Origin: DATARH01 sp963705325
GTDB lineage: Bacteria > Pseudomonadota > Alphaproteobacteria > ATCC43930 > CGMCC-115725
Assembly: GCA_963705325.1 (NCBI GenBank)
Contig: OY970069.1
Location: 3,968,001 to 4,032,000, forward strand
Length of the DNA stretch: 64,000 nt
Direction of reading: 5' to 3'
Below, piece after piece: positions 7,385 through 16,400 of the stretch. Position numbers and translations under genes: made by a program. Each line of letters begins with the position of its first letter. The first letter of the stretch is position 1. Below the pieces are notes generated by a model that was given only the letters and a program-made list of their open reading frames with translations, was not told where the DNA came from and searched no databases.

Positions 7385-9026
7385 CTAGTAGTTATTACAA
7401 CCGTTGCGCTCGCAACATTCGCGAACGCATCTTCTGAACCTACCGAACCAGTCGGTACCCACCCCGGGCCAATCGCCGTAGGCCATCGACAAACACTCTT
7501 CCTTGCATTGCGCGATTATCTCAGCACAATTGTGATCTAGCGAGGCCAGATCGGTCGTTGCTGCGGCAACTCCGTCGCCGCCCGTCCACTGGCCGCCGTC
7601 GGGGTTGCCCGGCGGGACGCGTGGTTCGTCGGGGTTGAAATTGGCTCTGGCGAACGGAGCGGTCGCCGAGCGCTTGCCGACAGCAGCATCGGGAGCGCCG
7701 AGCGGCACCGCGCCGCCCGTGCCATAGATCATCGGCAGCTCGCCGCCGGGGACCGGGTCGAGGCCCAAGAGGTTGCGGGCCTCGTTGATCGCGTAGATGC
7801 CGCCGCGGACATAGGTGTCGAGGATCTTGGCCTGCTCGGCGGGGTCGGCCGGGCGCTCGACGGCCCAGGCGAATTCGAGGTCAGGTTCGCCGATGACGTC
7901 CTGGATGACATGATCGATAAGCCGCTTGACCCAACCCATCAGCGGCGCCTCACCCTCGTCGAGCGCGGCCTCCTGCGAGGTCTGGGCGGTGGCGCGGTTG
8001 ATCTGCCGGGTGAAGGCGGTCGGCGGCAGCGAAAACGCGTAGCAGACGATGCGCGCCAGCCATTCGTCGAAATCGTCCTTGTAGGGCGCCTCCTTGAACG
8101 CCTGGTACTTGGCGCCGCCCGGCCCCCAGATCAGCCGCGAACGGCTCCCGGTGTTGCCGGCGAGGACGCTGTCGAACCATTCCTGGAACTGGCGTGATCT
8201 GCTCGACATTCCAGCCGTCAGGCGCGTTAAGCAGGCCCGGCGGGACATTGCCCTCGGTGAAATGCTGCAGCTGCATCACCTGGCGGCGCAGCGCGATGTT
8301 GACGGTCATCACGATCTGCTCGACCGGGCCGAAGCCGTAGGCCTTGTGCGGACGCGGGTTGCGCGGCAGATAGAGCAGCTCGTCCGAGGTGAGCAGGCGC
8401 CACGGGCGGCCGTGGATGACTTGTTCGAAGGCCGGGGCCGGCGCGCGGGGACGGCGGCCGGTATCGTCGACCAGCAGCTTGATGGTCGCGCCATCGACGA
8501 CGTCGAGGCCGATGACAGCGCCGCCGCGGTTGCGGCGAATTTCCAAGGCCGGGGCGTCGAGTACCAGCAGGTCTTCCAACAGCGCGCGCAGCCAAGTGGC
8601 GAACGGGCGCTCGCCATCGGGCCGCCGCCAGAACGCGGCCATTCGCGACACCGCACCGGCATCCACCCGCGTTCCGGCGCGCGCCCGGATCGACCAGTCG
8701 AGCTTTTCGAGCTGATCCTTGCGGGTCTCGATCGCCAGGCGCGTGATGTCGTGCGCGTCGGCGAGGCGGCGCAACTCCTCGAACGACACCGGCTCGTAGG
8801 AGCGCGGCGTGTAGATCGTGTTGACGCCGACCGGGAAGTCCCAGACCCGGGTCTGCTCGGGGTCGACCGGAGCCAGCGGGTAGCCGGGCGAAAAGATGCC
8901 CTGGCCAGGCTGGTAGACATCGCGGAACTGCGCTTCGAGCGACTGTTGGCCACTAGGCTGGCCCCAGCTGTAGCTGGCAGTCAGGCGCGTCTTCGCACCG
9001 CCGAGCGAGAGATCGGGTTCGGGCAC
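7385..9026 (-). pseudogene. Phage portal protein with linker and Cys-rich C-terminal extension; frame broken once
   Basis: Starts at a GTG (9024-9026) with GAGGAG upstream. Frame 1 covers residues 1-278 (RLADAHDITRLAIETRKDQL, then GFGPVEQIVMTVNIALRRQV). A one-base insertion near 8191 shifts to frame 2 (QFQEWFDSVLAG, then IVCYAFSLPPTAFTRQINRA), giving 546 residues in total. These are portal (HK97 gp3/SPP1-like) features: the ring channel through which DNA is packed. After the normal portal end comes PRVPPGNPDGGQWTGG, a linker seen before C-terminal toxin-like domains in Hyphomicrobiales proteins. It is followed by a 48-residue tail with seven cysteines. Removing one C at the break restores 'QITQFQEWFD'. 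The break may be sequencing error. Confidence 0.75.
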
Positions 9027-9060
9027 GTCGAGTGCTCCTCAGAGGAGAATGTCATCAAAG

Positions 9061-9194
9061 CTGTCATTCCCGCGAAAGCGGGAACCCATGAACACCAACC
9101 TTCGAAGCCTAGGATCTAGGTCCGCGATAAACTGGTGAGCACCTGTGTTCATGGGTTCCGGGTTCATCGCTGCGCGATGAACCCGGAATGACAG
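9061..9194. repeat. Palindromic element, family A, copy 1
   Basis: A 134-bp imperfect palindrome with ends CTGTCATTCC and GGAATGACAG. The inner arms are GGAACCCATGAACAC and GTGTTCATGGGTTCC, each with its own hairpin. It ends 16 bases before the GIY-YIG gene. Other copies: 9508-9653, 12,272-12,418, 34,072-34,205, and a composite at 14,445-14,582. Confidence 0.9.
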
Positions 9195-9210
9195 AGGTAA
9201 GAGTGAGCTA

Positions 9211-9498
9211 TTGATCTATCACGTGTATCTTCTAGCCAGCCGGCGATACGGCACCCTCTATCTCGGCGTGACAAACGATCTCGTTCGCCGCGTTTGGGAG
9301 CATAAAACCAAGCTCTTACCAGGTTTTACGGCCAGATATGGCATCGATCGCCTGGTTTGGTTCGAGCCTTACAGCGACGTCACCGCGGCGATCGCGCGTG
9401 AAAAGCAAATCAAGAAATGGCGCCGCGACTGGAAGGTAGCGCTGATCGAGACTGAGAACCCCGACTGGCGCGATCTCTACAACAGCATCGCGCAGTAA
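9211..9498 (+). CDS. Small GIY-YIG nuclease-domain protein
   Basis: 95 residues, a single GIY-YIG domain of the YhbQ/UPF0213-like class. The signature is YHVYLLASRRYGTLYLGVTN with VYLL and LYLGV as the two core motifs. It is followed by DLVRRVWEHK with the catalytic Arg and by AIAREKQIKKWRR with the Glu. It probably starts at TTG 9211. It is the only plus-strand gene among the minus-strand phage structural genes. It is boxed by two family-A palindromes, 16 bases upstream and 9 bases downstream. GIY-YIG enzymes nick DNA, so gene plus flanking palindromes may form one mobile unit. Confidence 0.85.
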   Translation: MIYHVYLLASRRYGTLYLGVTNDLVRRVWEHKTKLLPGFTARYGIDRLVWFEPYSDVTAAIAREKQIKKWRRDWKVALIETENPDWRDLYNSIAQ

Positions 9499-9507
9499 CT
9501 ACCCTCG

Positions 9508-9653
9508 CTGTCATTCCGGGATCGGCCGAAGGACGAGACCCGGAACCTATGAACACGACATTGACCATGATGCACAACCGTTGGCTGCTAGTTGGTTGAA
9601 TTCAGTGCTCATGGGTTCCGGGTTCGCTGCGGTGCAGCGCCCCGGAATGACAG
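9508..9653. repeat. Palindromic element, family A, copy 2
   Basis: 146 bp. Ends are CTGTCATTCCGGG and CCCGGAATGACAG, with inner arms GACCCGGAACCTATG and CATGGGTTCCGGGTTC. It begins nine bases after the GIY-YIG stop and ends 12 bases before the end of the tail-spike gene. Confidence 0.9.
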
Positions 9654-9665
9654 AGAAAAGAGCGT

Positions 9666-12225
9666 TTAGAAGGCGCTCCAGGCCGAGCGTTTCCAGGTAT
9701 TGGGGCCGGTGCAGAAGTAGAGGTAGTTGCTGTCGGCTTGGAGCTGGCCGGTCTGGCAGGCGGCGCTCGACGACGATGGCGTGCCGGTCGCCGGGAACAT
9801 GCCGTTCGCCGACGCCGTCGCCGGGGTCACCGCGGCGACGCGGAAGTTCGAGCCGTCGAACTCCAGTTTCACGAACTCGTAGTTCTGGCCGTAGAGGGTC
9901 AGCGAGGATTCTGCGCCGAGCGTGCCCGGCATCAGGATCTGCCCACCGCTCGTGCCGTTGACGTGGATGGTCAGCGACTTGCCGTTGTCGGTGGCGAAAC
10001 CCATCGACCAGTTGGCGGGCAGCGCGGTGACCGACGGCAGGGTGACGGTGAGGCTCGAAATCGGCGAGTTGTAGGCCGAGATCACCGTGCCGCAATCGGC
10101 AACCGTAGCGGTGTAGCTGCTGACCGACGGGAAATTCCACTTGGTGATACAGCCGCTGCCGGTGAGCGCGATCGATGCGGCGCTCGCCGGGGTCAGCTGC
10201 ATGACCCGGAAGTTCGAGCCGTCGAATTGCAGCAGCGCCTGTTCGTAATCGCCGGCGGCGAGCTGCAGCGAGGTGACGGTCGCGCCGCCGCCGGGGTAGA
10301 GGATGCGCGCGGTGTCGCCGGAGGCGGTCTGCAGCGCAGCGATCTTTCCGTTGTCGTTGGCGATGGCGATCGTCCAGCCCGGGTTGATCGCGGTCGAGGC
10401 CGGCAAGGTCACGGTCAGGAAACCGAGCGGGCTGTTAGAGGCCGAGATCGCCGTACCGTTGTCGGCGACGGTCGCGGTGTAAGCGCTGACCGAAGGGAAA
10501 CTCCAGCGGCTGGCCCCACCGATCCCGGCGAGGCCGAGCCGCTGCGCGGTCGCCGGGGTCACCTGCTCGACCCGGAAATTGCCGGCGCCGTCGTATTGCA
10601 AGGTCAAGTATTCGTACTGGTTTCCGGCGAGGGTCAGCGAAATCTGCGGCGCGGCGGTGGCGAGCGGATAGAGGATATGACCGCCGCTGGTGCCGTTGAC
10701 GCTGACGGTCAGCCCCTTGCCCTGGTCGGTGGCGAAGCCCATCGACCAGCCCGAGGGCAGATTTGTGGTCGGCGGCAGGGTCACGGTGAGGCCGCTCGCG
10801 GTGTTGTAGCTCGACACCACGTTGCCGTTGTCGCCGAGCTGGGCGGCGTAGCCCGAGGTCGAGGGGTAGAGCCAGTTACCCGGCCAGTCGCGGCTCTGCA
10901 ATCCGTTGGTGGCGAGGGTGTTGCGGGTGCCGGCGACGACGCGGAAATTGCTGCCGTCGGATTCCAATTCGAGAAATTCGTAGTTGCCGGGGCCGAGCGT
11001 CACCGAGGACAGCGACTTGCCACCCGAGAGGATCGCGCCGGAGGGCGCGGTCACGGTGAGGCCCTTGCCGTTGTCGGTGGCGAACCCCATCGCGCCAGCC
11101 GGGATTGACCGCGCTCGGCGCCGGCAGGGTCACCGCGAGCGCGGCGCCGGGCGCGTTATAGGACGAGAGCACGGTGCGGTCGTCGACCCCGCTCGCGGTG
11201 TAACTGGCGACGCTGGGAAACTGCCAGCGCGGCCAATTGCCGGCGCCGATCACCGAGACGCCCGTCGATTGCGGGCCGCGATTGACCACCGCGCCGGCAT
11301 AGGTCGGGTTGATCAGGACGTTGTGCCGGCTCGCGGTGGCGTTGACCGCGGTCGTGCACGAGAAATAGGGCGAGACGAAGGTGTTCTGCCCGTCATGCGC
11401 GAAGGTGATCGAGAGGCAGGTCGGCGCGACCTCAAAATCGAAGGCGAAGACCGTGTTGGCGAAGTTGAAGCCGTTTTCCATGAGCATCGCCGAGCCGCCG
11501 GTGGCGGCGGCCGAGCCGGCGCCGGAGATGCGCGAGAACTGCACCTGTTCGAGCGCGATGCCGGCCGCGCCGCCATTGCTGTCGGCGACCGCGTAGATGT
11601 CGCTGTCGAGCACGTAGTTGAGCTGCAGCGCGCCGGCGGCGGGCGCGGTGCTGGCGTTGCTGACGATCAGATGGTCGAGCTTCAGCGAATTGTGCGCGTC
11701 GGAGAAATCGGTCTTGCCGATCACCACCGCGTAGGCCGGCGTGTTCGCCTGGACGAAGAGCGCCCCTTCCTCGCGGAAATAGAAGCAATCGGCCGGGCTT
11801 CCGGTGGTGCCGCCGGAGCATTCGACCTTGAGCACCGGGCCGGACGCGACGGTACGGCCATCGATCGTCGCGCCCTCGGAGACCAGCCGGAAACCGGCGG
11901 CCGCCTGGCTGGCGTAGTCGATCGTAAGCGCGCTCGTCACCTTGTAGGTGCCGGCCGGAAAGTGGACCGGCCAGTTATTGGCGATGGCGGCGGCGATCGT
12001 GGTCTGGATCGCGACGGTGTCGTCGTGGCTGTCGTCGCCGAGCGCGCCGTTACAGCGGACGTCGATCCACGGGTGCCCCGAGCAGATCAGCACGTCGCCG
12101 CCGAGGGTCGAGGTGCCGGTGGTCGAGAGCGTCGAAAAATTGCCCGGCGATTGCGCTTCGGCGGGCGCCAGCCAGGCGACAGGGATCAGGAATGCTGCGA
12201 GGGCAAGCGTTGCTGTGAGCTTCAT
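9666..12225 (-). pseudogene. Exported tail-spike-like protein: pectate-lyase-type N-domain plus tandem repeats; frame broken once
   Basis: About 852 residues once one extra C near 11,097 is removed ('NPGWAMGFATD' is restored). It begins with a Sec signal peptide (MKLTATLALAAFLIPVAWLA, cleaved after APAEA). Next comes a pectate-lyase-3-like start (WIDVRCNGALGDDSHDDTVA, then HFPAGTYKVTSALTID) typical of tail spikes that digest polysaccharide. The C-terminal half has four to five repeats of about 130 residues, each with 'YTATVADNGT', 'LTVTLP', 'W.MGFATDNGK.LTV', 'YE.L.L..DGSNFRV..VTPATA'. A signal peptide on a phage fibre and its place between terminase and portal are unusual. Confidence 0.7.
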
Positions 12226-12271
12226 GGTGATCACGCGTCTTCGGTTCCCGATCCCTGTTTTCGTTCATCTC

Positions 12272-12418
12272 TGTCATTCCGGGATCGTCCGCAGGACGAG
12301 ACCCGGAACCCACGCACACGGAATTCCGCCGGTTCACGCGTAACCGTGGTGCTGGGCTTCTCAGACGGCGGTGTTCATGGGTTCCGGGTCGCTGCGTTGC
12401 AGCCCCCCGGAATGACAG
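12272..12418. repeat. Palindromic element, family A, copy 3
   Basis: 147 bp. Ends are CTGTCATTCCGGG and CCCGGAATGACAG. The inner arms are close to those of copy 2 and the centre is unrelated. It sits between the tail-spike start and a membrane-protein gene. Confidence 0.9.
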
Positions 12419-12473
12419 AAACAGATGCTGCAATCCCCGAAATGGCGGAGATGGATTGAGGTTTAGCCTCGCG

Positions 12474-12866
12474 TCAGTCTCGTTTTTTCAAATGCTTGAA
12501 AATATAGAAGACCGCAAAGAAAAAAATTCCCGCGAGCATGAAATTGGCTATCATGAACGCCATAAAAAAATACTTCAGCTGACTTAAGTCAGGATGCAGA
12601 AGTTTTGTGATAAGCAAAATCGCTAAAAACAGAAAAACGACTGAGGCTATTGCAATAATAAACAATTTTTCAGGCTTGAACCGGCCTAAGACCAAACTCT
12701 CATTGCCCTTTGCCTCTCTTCTTGTCCGATAAACGACAAAAATCGTCAATGCGATGACAAGCGGCATCGGAAGATAGCCGGGTATTACATCCACTTGAGG
12801 ATATACATTCAAGATAACCACAAGCGCGGCGCCGATCGCGACCCAGATAAGGATATTTCGCTTCAT
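12474..12866 (-). CDS. Small four-helix membrane protein, paralogue 1
   Basis: 130 residues with four predicted membrane spans (ILIWVAIGAALVVILNV; PLVIALTIFVVY; LFIIAIASVVFLFLAILLI; MIANFMLAGIFFFAVFYIF). A basic loop follows span 2 and the C-terminus is basic (KHLKKRD). It is a paralogue of the gene at 13,387-13,755: both start MKRN, have YPQ..DVIPGY...P and a LGRF/FGRF segment. The upstream regions match too. GC is clearly lower than in the phage genes around it, which suggests recent acquisition. Function unknown. Confidence 0.7.
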   Translation of the reverse strand: MKRNILIWVAIGAALVVILNVYPQVDVIPGYLPMPLVIALTIFVVYRTRREAKGNESLVLGRFKPEKLFIIAIASVVFLFLAILLITKLLHPDLSQLKYFFMAFMIANFMLAGIFFFAVFYIFKHLKKRD

Positions 12867-13010
12867 CGCATGTCCCGGCTAAGGACAAGAAGCCGAGCGC
12901 ACACAGCGGCGGCAGTTGCTCAACCGTAGCCCATTCTACTTAACATTGCATTTCGAGCTATGTAGTGCTTCAACCCGAAACTCGCCGCCACCGACCGGCA
13001 TCACGCCGCC

Positions 13011-13268
13011 ATGCAATGCGACATTCTGCAATGGGACACTCACCACGACTTTCCCTGGCTGCTCATCATCGTCGCCGGGCTGTCGGGGGTGATTGTTTGG
13101 GTGATTTATACGGGGCGTATATGGACGAACCGATTTAATCCCTTTCAGCCGATCGAGCGATCAGATGACCCATTTTCGTTTTGGACCAACGTAGCCCTTC
13201 TCGTATTTTTCGACGGCCTGTTCCTGGTGATCCTGTGGCGTCACGTTAGCGCATGTCTTTCGAGCTGA
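13011..13268 (+). CDS. Small two-span membrane protein
   Basis: 85 residues with two predicted membrane segments (WLLIIVAGLSGVIVWVIY and VALLVFFDGLFLVILW). It is divergent from paralogue 1 and shares the 144-base spacer with it. Its last 20 or so codons and the following 35 bases recur at 13,900-13,966 as an orphan fragment, showing that the spacer plus this gene was once duplicated and then deleted. The N-terminus (QCDILQWDTHHDFP) has no recognisable motif. No ribosome site is obvious, so the exact start is uncertain. Confidence 0.55.
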   Translation: MQCDILQWDTHHDFPWLLIIVAGLSGVIVWVIYTGRIWTNRFNPFQPIERSDDPFSFWTNVALLVFFDGLFLVILWRHVSACLSS

Positions 13269-13386
13269 GGCCCTACCTCTACAGCGCCCCGGAATGACAG
13301 AAGAAAAAGGAGGCTAGTGGTGAGGCGAAATGTGACTCTTCGGCCGGTCGCCTATCACCGGTCCCGGTTGGTCCAAATGTAGCGGC

Positions 13387-13755
13387 TCATCGAGAAAAAG
13401 ATCCCGCGAAGGCAAAAGCGAATCCCAACCCCGCGAGTGCGAACAACTTGACTGGTGGTGAATCCGGTTGCGTAATCTTGGTAATCACGATGGCCACGAT
13501 AGCTAGAGCAATCGGTACACCCATTGTGATGAGTAATAAGCGAGGCAGGGTAAATCGACCGAAGATCAACTTCGTCTGACCTTGGGCTCGTCTCTTTTGC
13601 TGCCAGGCAATAAAAATCGTGGCCGCAATGGCAGACGGCATAAGCACATAACCGGGTATTACGTCCGCTGCTTGCGGGTATGTTTTGTCGATAACGAGAA
13701 AAGTCGCCACAAGCGCGAGCCCGATAATGATCCCGATTTTCTCATTTCGTTTCAT
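13387..13755 (-). CDS. Small membrane protein, paralogue 2
   Basis: 122 residues, homologous over its length to the gene at 12,474-12,866: KIGIIIGLALVATFLVID, then TYPQAADVIPGYVLMPSAIA and LIFGRFTLPRLLLITMGVPI. Three to four membrane spans are predicted. The C-terminus is shorter (FAFAGSFSR) and lacks the basic tail of paralogue 1. The upstream 130 bases also match. Function unknown. Confidence 0.65.
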   Translation of the reverse strand: MKRNEKIGIIIGLALVATFLVIDKTYPQAADVIPGYVLMPSAIAATIFIAWQQKRRAQGQTKLIFGRFTLPRLLLITMGVPIALAIVAIVITKITQPDSPPVKLFALAGLGFAFAFAGSFSR

Positions 13756-13759
13756 CGCG

Positions 13760-13966
13760 CTTCCCGGCAGAAGACAAGAAGCCGTGATCCCACTGCTTCG
13801 GCGGTAGAGGACTCAACCATAGCCAGTTTTACTTAACATTGCATTTCAAGCTATGTAGTCCTTCAACTTGAAATCCGCCGCCACCGACCCTGCACCACCT
13901 GTGGCGTCACGTCAGCGCGTGTCTTACGAGCTGAGGCCCTGCCTCTGCAGCGCCCCGGGATGACAG
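13760..13966. repeat. Second copy of a spacer plus a truncated 3' end of the 85-residue gene
   Basis: Bases 13,760-13,885 match the spacer upstream of paralogue 1 (for example ACTTAACATTGCATTTC in both). This is joined directly to 13,900-13,966, which matches the last codons and downstream bases of the plus-strand gene ending at 13,268. The middle of that gene is missing here. The offset between the spacer copies is 893 bases. It is therefore a duplication followed by an internal deletion. Confidence 0.75.
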
Positions 13967-13976
13967 ACGTTGACTG

Positions 13977-14416
13977 CTACCACCGGCGCGCGGCGAAGGC
14001 CTGGCCGGTCGTGCCACCGAAGAGGCTGACCGCGCCGGCCGGCTTGTAGCCGGACGGCGTGGCGAAGAGGCCGCCATTGGCGACGATCTGAATGCTGGCC
14101 CCGCCATCCGAGGCGACGCCGGTATCGCAGACCCAGAGCGCGGCCGACGAATTGTTTTGCACCAGGAAGCCGTTCGCCGGCACGTGCCGCCGAACAGGGT
14201 CTGGGCGCTGCCGCCGGCGGCGATGGTGCCGCTGCCGTCGCTTGCCGCCGCGCCGGCCGTGTTGACGACCGGCAGCGGGTTCTGCGGCCCGACCGGGCTG
14301 GCGACGCCTGCGCTCACCGAGGCGGGCGCATGCACCGGCACGAGATTGCCGCTGGCGTCGGGCGCGGTCGAAAGCGATTGGACGGTGGTGTTGGCGTCTT
14401 TGACGAGAAGCGTCAT
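13977..14416 (-). pseudogene. Small phage structural-like protein, frame broken by a missing base
   Basis: The N-terminal frame reads LLVKDANTTVQSLSTAPDAS, then GTIAAGGSAQTLFGG. The C-terminal frame reads VPANGFLVQNNSSAALWVCD, then GGLFATPSGYKPAGAVSLFG and ends AARRW. The frames join if one G is restored near 14,184 (ACGTG to ACGGTG), giving 146 residues. The second half resembles the small beta-rich proteins often encoded beside phage tail-fibre genes. It is the only break in the window that needs an added rather than a removed base. No family name can be given. Confidence 0.55.
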
Positions 14417-14444
14417 GGCAGTTCCTGTTCGTTGCTATCGGCTT

Positions 14445-14582
14445 CGTCATCCCGACGAAGGTCGGGATCCAGACTTCAAGCGCTTGAGAAGCGGAATCCT
14501 GGGCCCCGGCCTCCGCCGGGGTGACGAAATGCTTGGGTTCGTGGGTTCCGGGTTCATCGCTGCGCGATGCCCCGGAATGACC
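14445..14582. repeat. Composite palindromic element (families A-like)
   Basis: An inner unit (14,445-14,526) starts CGTCATCCCGACGAAGG and ends CCGCCGGGGTGACG. It is followed by a half-element (14,537-14,582) with GGGTTCCGGGTTCATCGC and CCCCGGAATGAC. It lies between the large terminase stop and the next gene. Confidence 0.75.
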
Positions 14583-14588
14583 TCAATT

Positions 14589-15950
14589 TCAATCGATCTG
14601 CGGCGTCTGAGACGCGCGGCGGCGATACGCCTCGAAAATTCCCTCGCCGGCGACGGGCGTCACCAGCAGTTCGCTGAGCGCCCAAACCAGCGCATCGACC
14701 CGGTCGGGCGAGTAACCCGCGGCGGCGCGATCGAAATCATGGACGAAGCCGCACATCTGGTCCTCGAGCGCCGGGAAGGCACCGAGGTGATGCACCCTGC
14801 CCTGTTCGTACAAAGCCGCGACCGGCTCGGCCCGCGCCACTTTCCCACGCGCCGCGTGAACCGCGGCGTATGGCACGTCCGGATCGACGACGCGCAACGT
14901 CGCCTCGACCAGTTCGCCGCCATTGTTGACTTCGGCGACGATGCGGTCGGCGTCGTGCGCCCGGTAGGCGGCAACGGCCGCCCGCGCCCATTCGGTCGGC
15001 GTGTAGCGGCCAGAAACATCGGCCAGTACATAGCCGTGCCCGTTCGCGTCCTTGCCGGCGACAACGATGCCGGTCTCGTCGGCGTGCTCGTCGGAGCTCA
15101 CCGCCGGGTCGATCGCGACGACGATACGGGTCAGCTCCGGCAGCGCGGCGACGCGAGCGGCGTCGATGATCGCGTGGCTCCACAGCGCGCCGGGCACGTC
15201 CTCAAGGATTTCGGCGTCGAGCTCCTGGCGGCCGAGCCGCGTGCCCTCGTAGCGGCGGACGATCTGGTCGAGAAAGGCCGGGGCCAGGTTCTTCTGGTTT
15301 TCAATCGTGCGGCCGCGGGTGACCGCGACCTTGGGGTCGGCGAGCAGCTCGCGAATAAACCGGGTCGGCCGCGGCGTGGTGGTGACGATTGCGCGCGGGT
15401 CGACGCCGAGCCTGAGGCCGAACATCAGCATGTCCCAGGCTTGCGGGTAGCGCCACGCCGCCAACTCGTCGCACCAGGCGAGATCGTGTTGCGGGCCGCG
15501 CAGGCGATCAGGCTCGTCAGCCGAGTAGGTCGTCGCGATCGCGCCATTGGGCCAGCTCAGCAAATGCTTCGACGGTTCGTAGTCCGGCCGGTCGTCGGGC
15601 GGGCCGATCGACAACAGACCGCTCTCGCCCTCGACCATGACCGCCCGGGCGTCGGCGGCGGTCGGTGCGACCAGCGCGATGCGCCGCGCTTTGCCGGCAT
15701 CAACCTGCGCCCGCACATACTCGGCGCCGGTGCGGGTCTTGCCGAAACCGCGCCCGGCGAGCAGCAGCCAGACGCGCCAATCGCCTGGCGGAAGCTTCTG
15801 GCCATCATGCGCATCGCGGAAGAACCAATCGGTATCTAGCTCTTCCGAATCCTCATCACTCAGGCCGCTGATCGCTCGATCGCGCCGCTTCTTCGGCTGC
15901 GAGGCGATCCAGCTCATCGATAAGTCGCTGGCGCGCACCTTGCGGGTCAT
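14589..15950 (-). CDS. Phage terminase large subunit
   Basis: About 453 residues from the ATG at 15,948-15,950; another ATG at 15,917 is possible. Upstream extension of the frame is inside the small-subunit gene. Walker A is LLLAGRGFGKTRTGAEYV (about residues 63-80) and Walker B is HDLAWCDELAAW. The C-terminal nuclease domain has VVAIDPAVSSDEHADETG, IVAEVNNGG and RVDALVWAL, supplying acidic metal ligands. It cuts and pumps DNA into the prohead. It overlaps the small subunit by about 95 bases and is transcribed with it. Confidence 0.9.
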   Translation of the reverse strand: MTRKVRASDLSMSWIASQPKKRRDRAISGLSDEDSEELDTDWFFRDAHDGQKLPPGDWRVWLLLAGRGFGKTRTGAEYVRAQVDAGKARRIALVAPTAADARAVMVEGESGLLSIGPPDDRPDYEPSKHLLSWPNGAIATTYSADEPDRLRGPQHDLAWCDELAAWRYPQAWDMLMFGLRLGVDPRAIVTTTPRPTRFIRELLADPKVAVTRGRTIENQKNLAPAFLDQIVRRYEGTRLGRQELDAEILEDVPGALWSHAIIDAARVAALPELTRIVVAIDPAVSSDEHADETGIVVAGKDANGHGYVLADVSGRYTPTEWARAAVAAYRAHDADRIVAEVNNGGELVEATLRVVDPDVPYAAVHAARGKVARAEPVAALYEQGRVHHLGAFPALEDQMCGFVHDFDRAAAGYSPDRVDALVWALSELLVTPVAGEGIFEAYRRRASQTPQID

Positions 15951-16329
15951 GTTTGGTCGGTTCGTCCTCTCGTGATGCGACCAGGCCGGCGAGCGGGACC
16001 AAGCCGAGATAGCGGGCGATGGCGTCGAGCGCAGCCCGCTTGTCGTAGAGCTTGACGCGGTAGGGTTTGCCCTCCGCGCCCGCCGATTGAACGATCTCGG
16101 CGATTGCCGCGACGTCTTCCTCATCCAGTTCGGAGGCGGCTTTGACCGTCATCTTGCCTTCGTTCCAATCGACGATATGACTGAGATTGGCGAAGGCGAT
16201 GCGGCGGTATTCCTCGAGCACCCGTTCCGGGGTGATGCCGAGCCGGGCCGCGCGCGCGGTGCTCTCTTCGAGCGTTGCTTGCGCGGCTTTACGCCGCCGA
16301 CGCTCCTGCCAGCGTGATCTGATCGTCAA
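15856..16329 (-). CDS. Phage terminase small subunit
   Basis: 157 residues starting at TTG 16,327-16,329 (TIRSRWQERRRRKAAQATLE). The body reads LGITPERVLEEYRRIAFANL, DWNEGKMTVKAASELDEED, then YDKRAALDAIARYLGLV. This is the terminase_2 layout: a DNA-binding start, then 'I.a.D...l...K...L..l..y.g'. It recognises phage DNA for packaging. A strong promoter lies 72 bases upstream, and a possible 21-residue ORF overlaps its start by four bases (TTGA). Confidence 0.85.
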   Translation of the reverse strand: MTIRSRWQERRRRKAAQATLEESTARAARLGITPERVLEEYRRIAFANLSHIVDWNEGKMTVKAASELDEEDVAAIAEIVQSAGAEGKPYRVKLYDKRAALDAIARYLGLVPLAGLVASREDEPTKHDPQGARQRLIDELDRLAAEEAARSSDQRPE

Positions 16330-16391
16330 TTGCGATGCTCTGTCGGGGTTTGTCGCGGCGGGGAGACCATCGCCTCGCCCAACTCCGCCAT
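16326..16391 (-). CDS. Possible 21-residue leader ORF coupled to the small terminase
   Basis: ATG at 16,389-16,391, stop at 16,326-16,328. The predicted transcription start is only about three bases upstream, so it would be read from an almost leaderless mRNA. Its stop overlaps the TTG start of the terminase gene. Peptide: MAELGEAMVSPPRQTPTEHR plus one Asn. The overlap may be chance. Confidence 0.3.
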   Translation of the reverse strand: MAELGEAMVSPPRQTPTEHRN

Positions 16392-16400
16392 TGTGTTCTC

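Noticed and set aside
13977..14416. Programmed ribosomal frameshift in the small phage gene
   Set aside because: There is no slippery heptamer at the junction, and similar single-base breaks affect ordinary metabolic genes, so error or decay is more likely.
14157..15839. 560-codon plus-strand frame across the terminase
   Set aside because: Antisense of a gene with clear Walker A and nuclease motifs; composition is typical of shadow frames.
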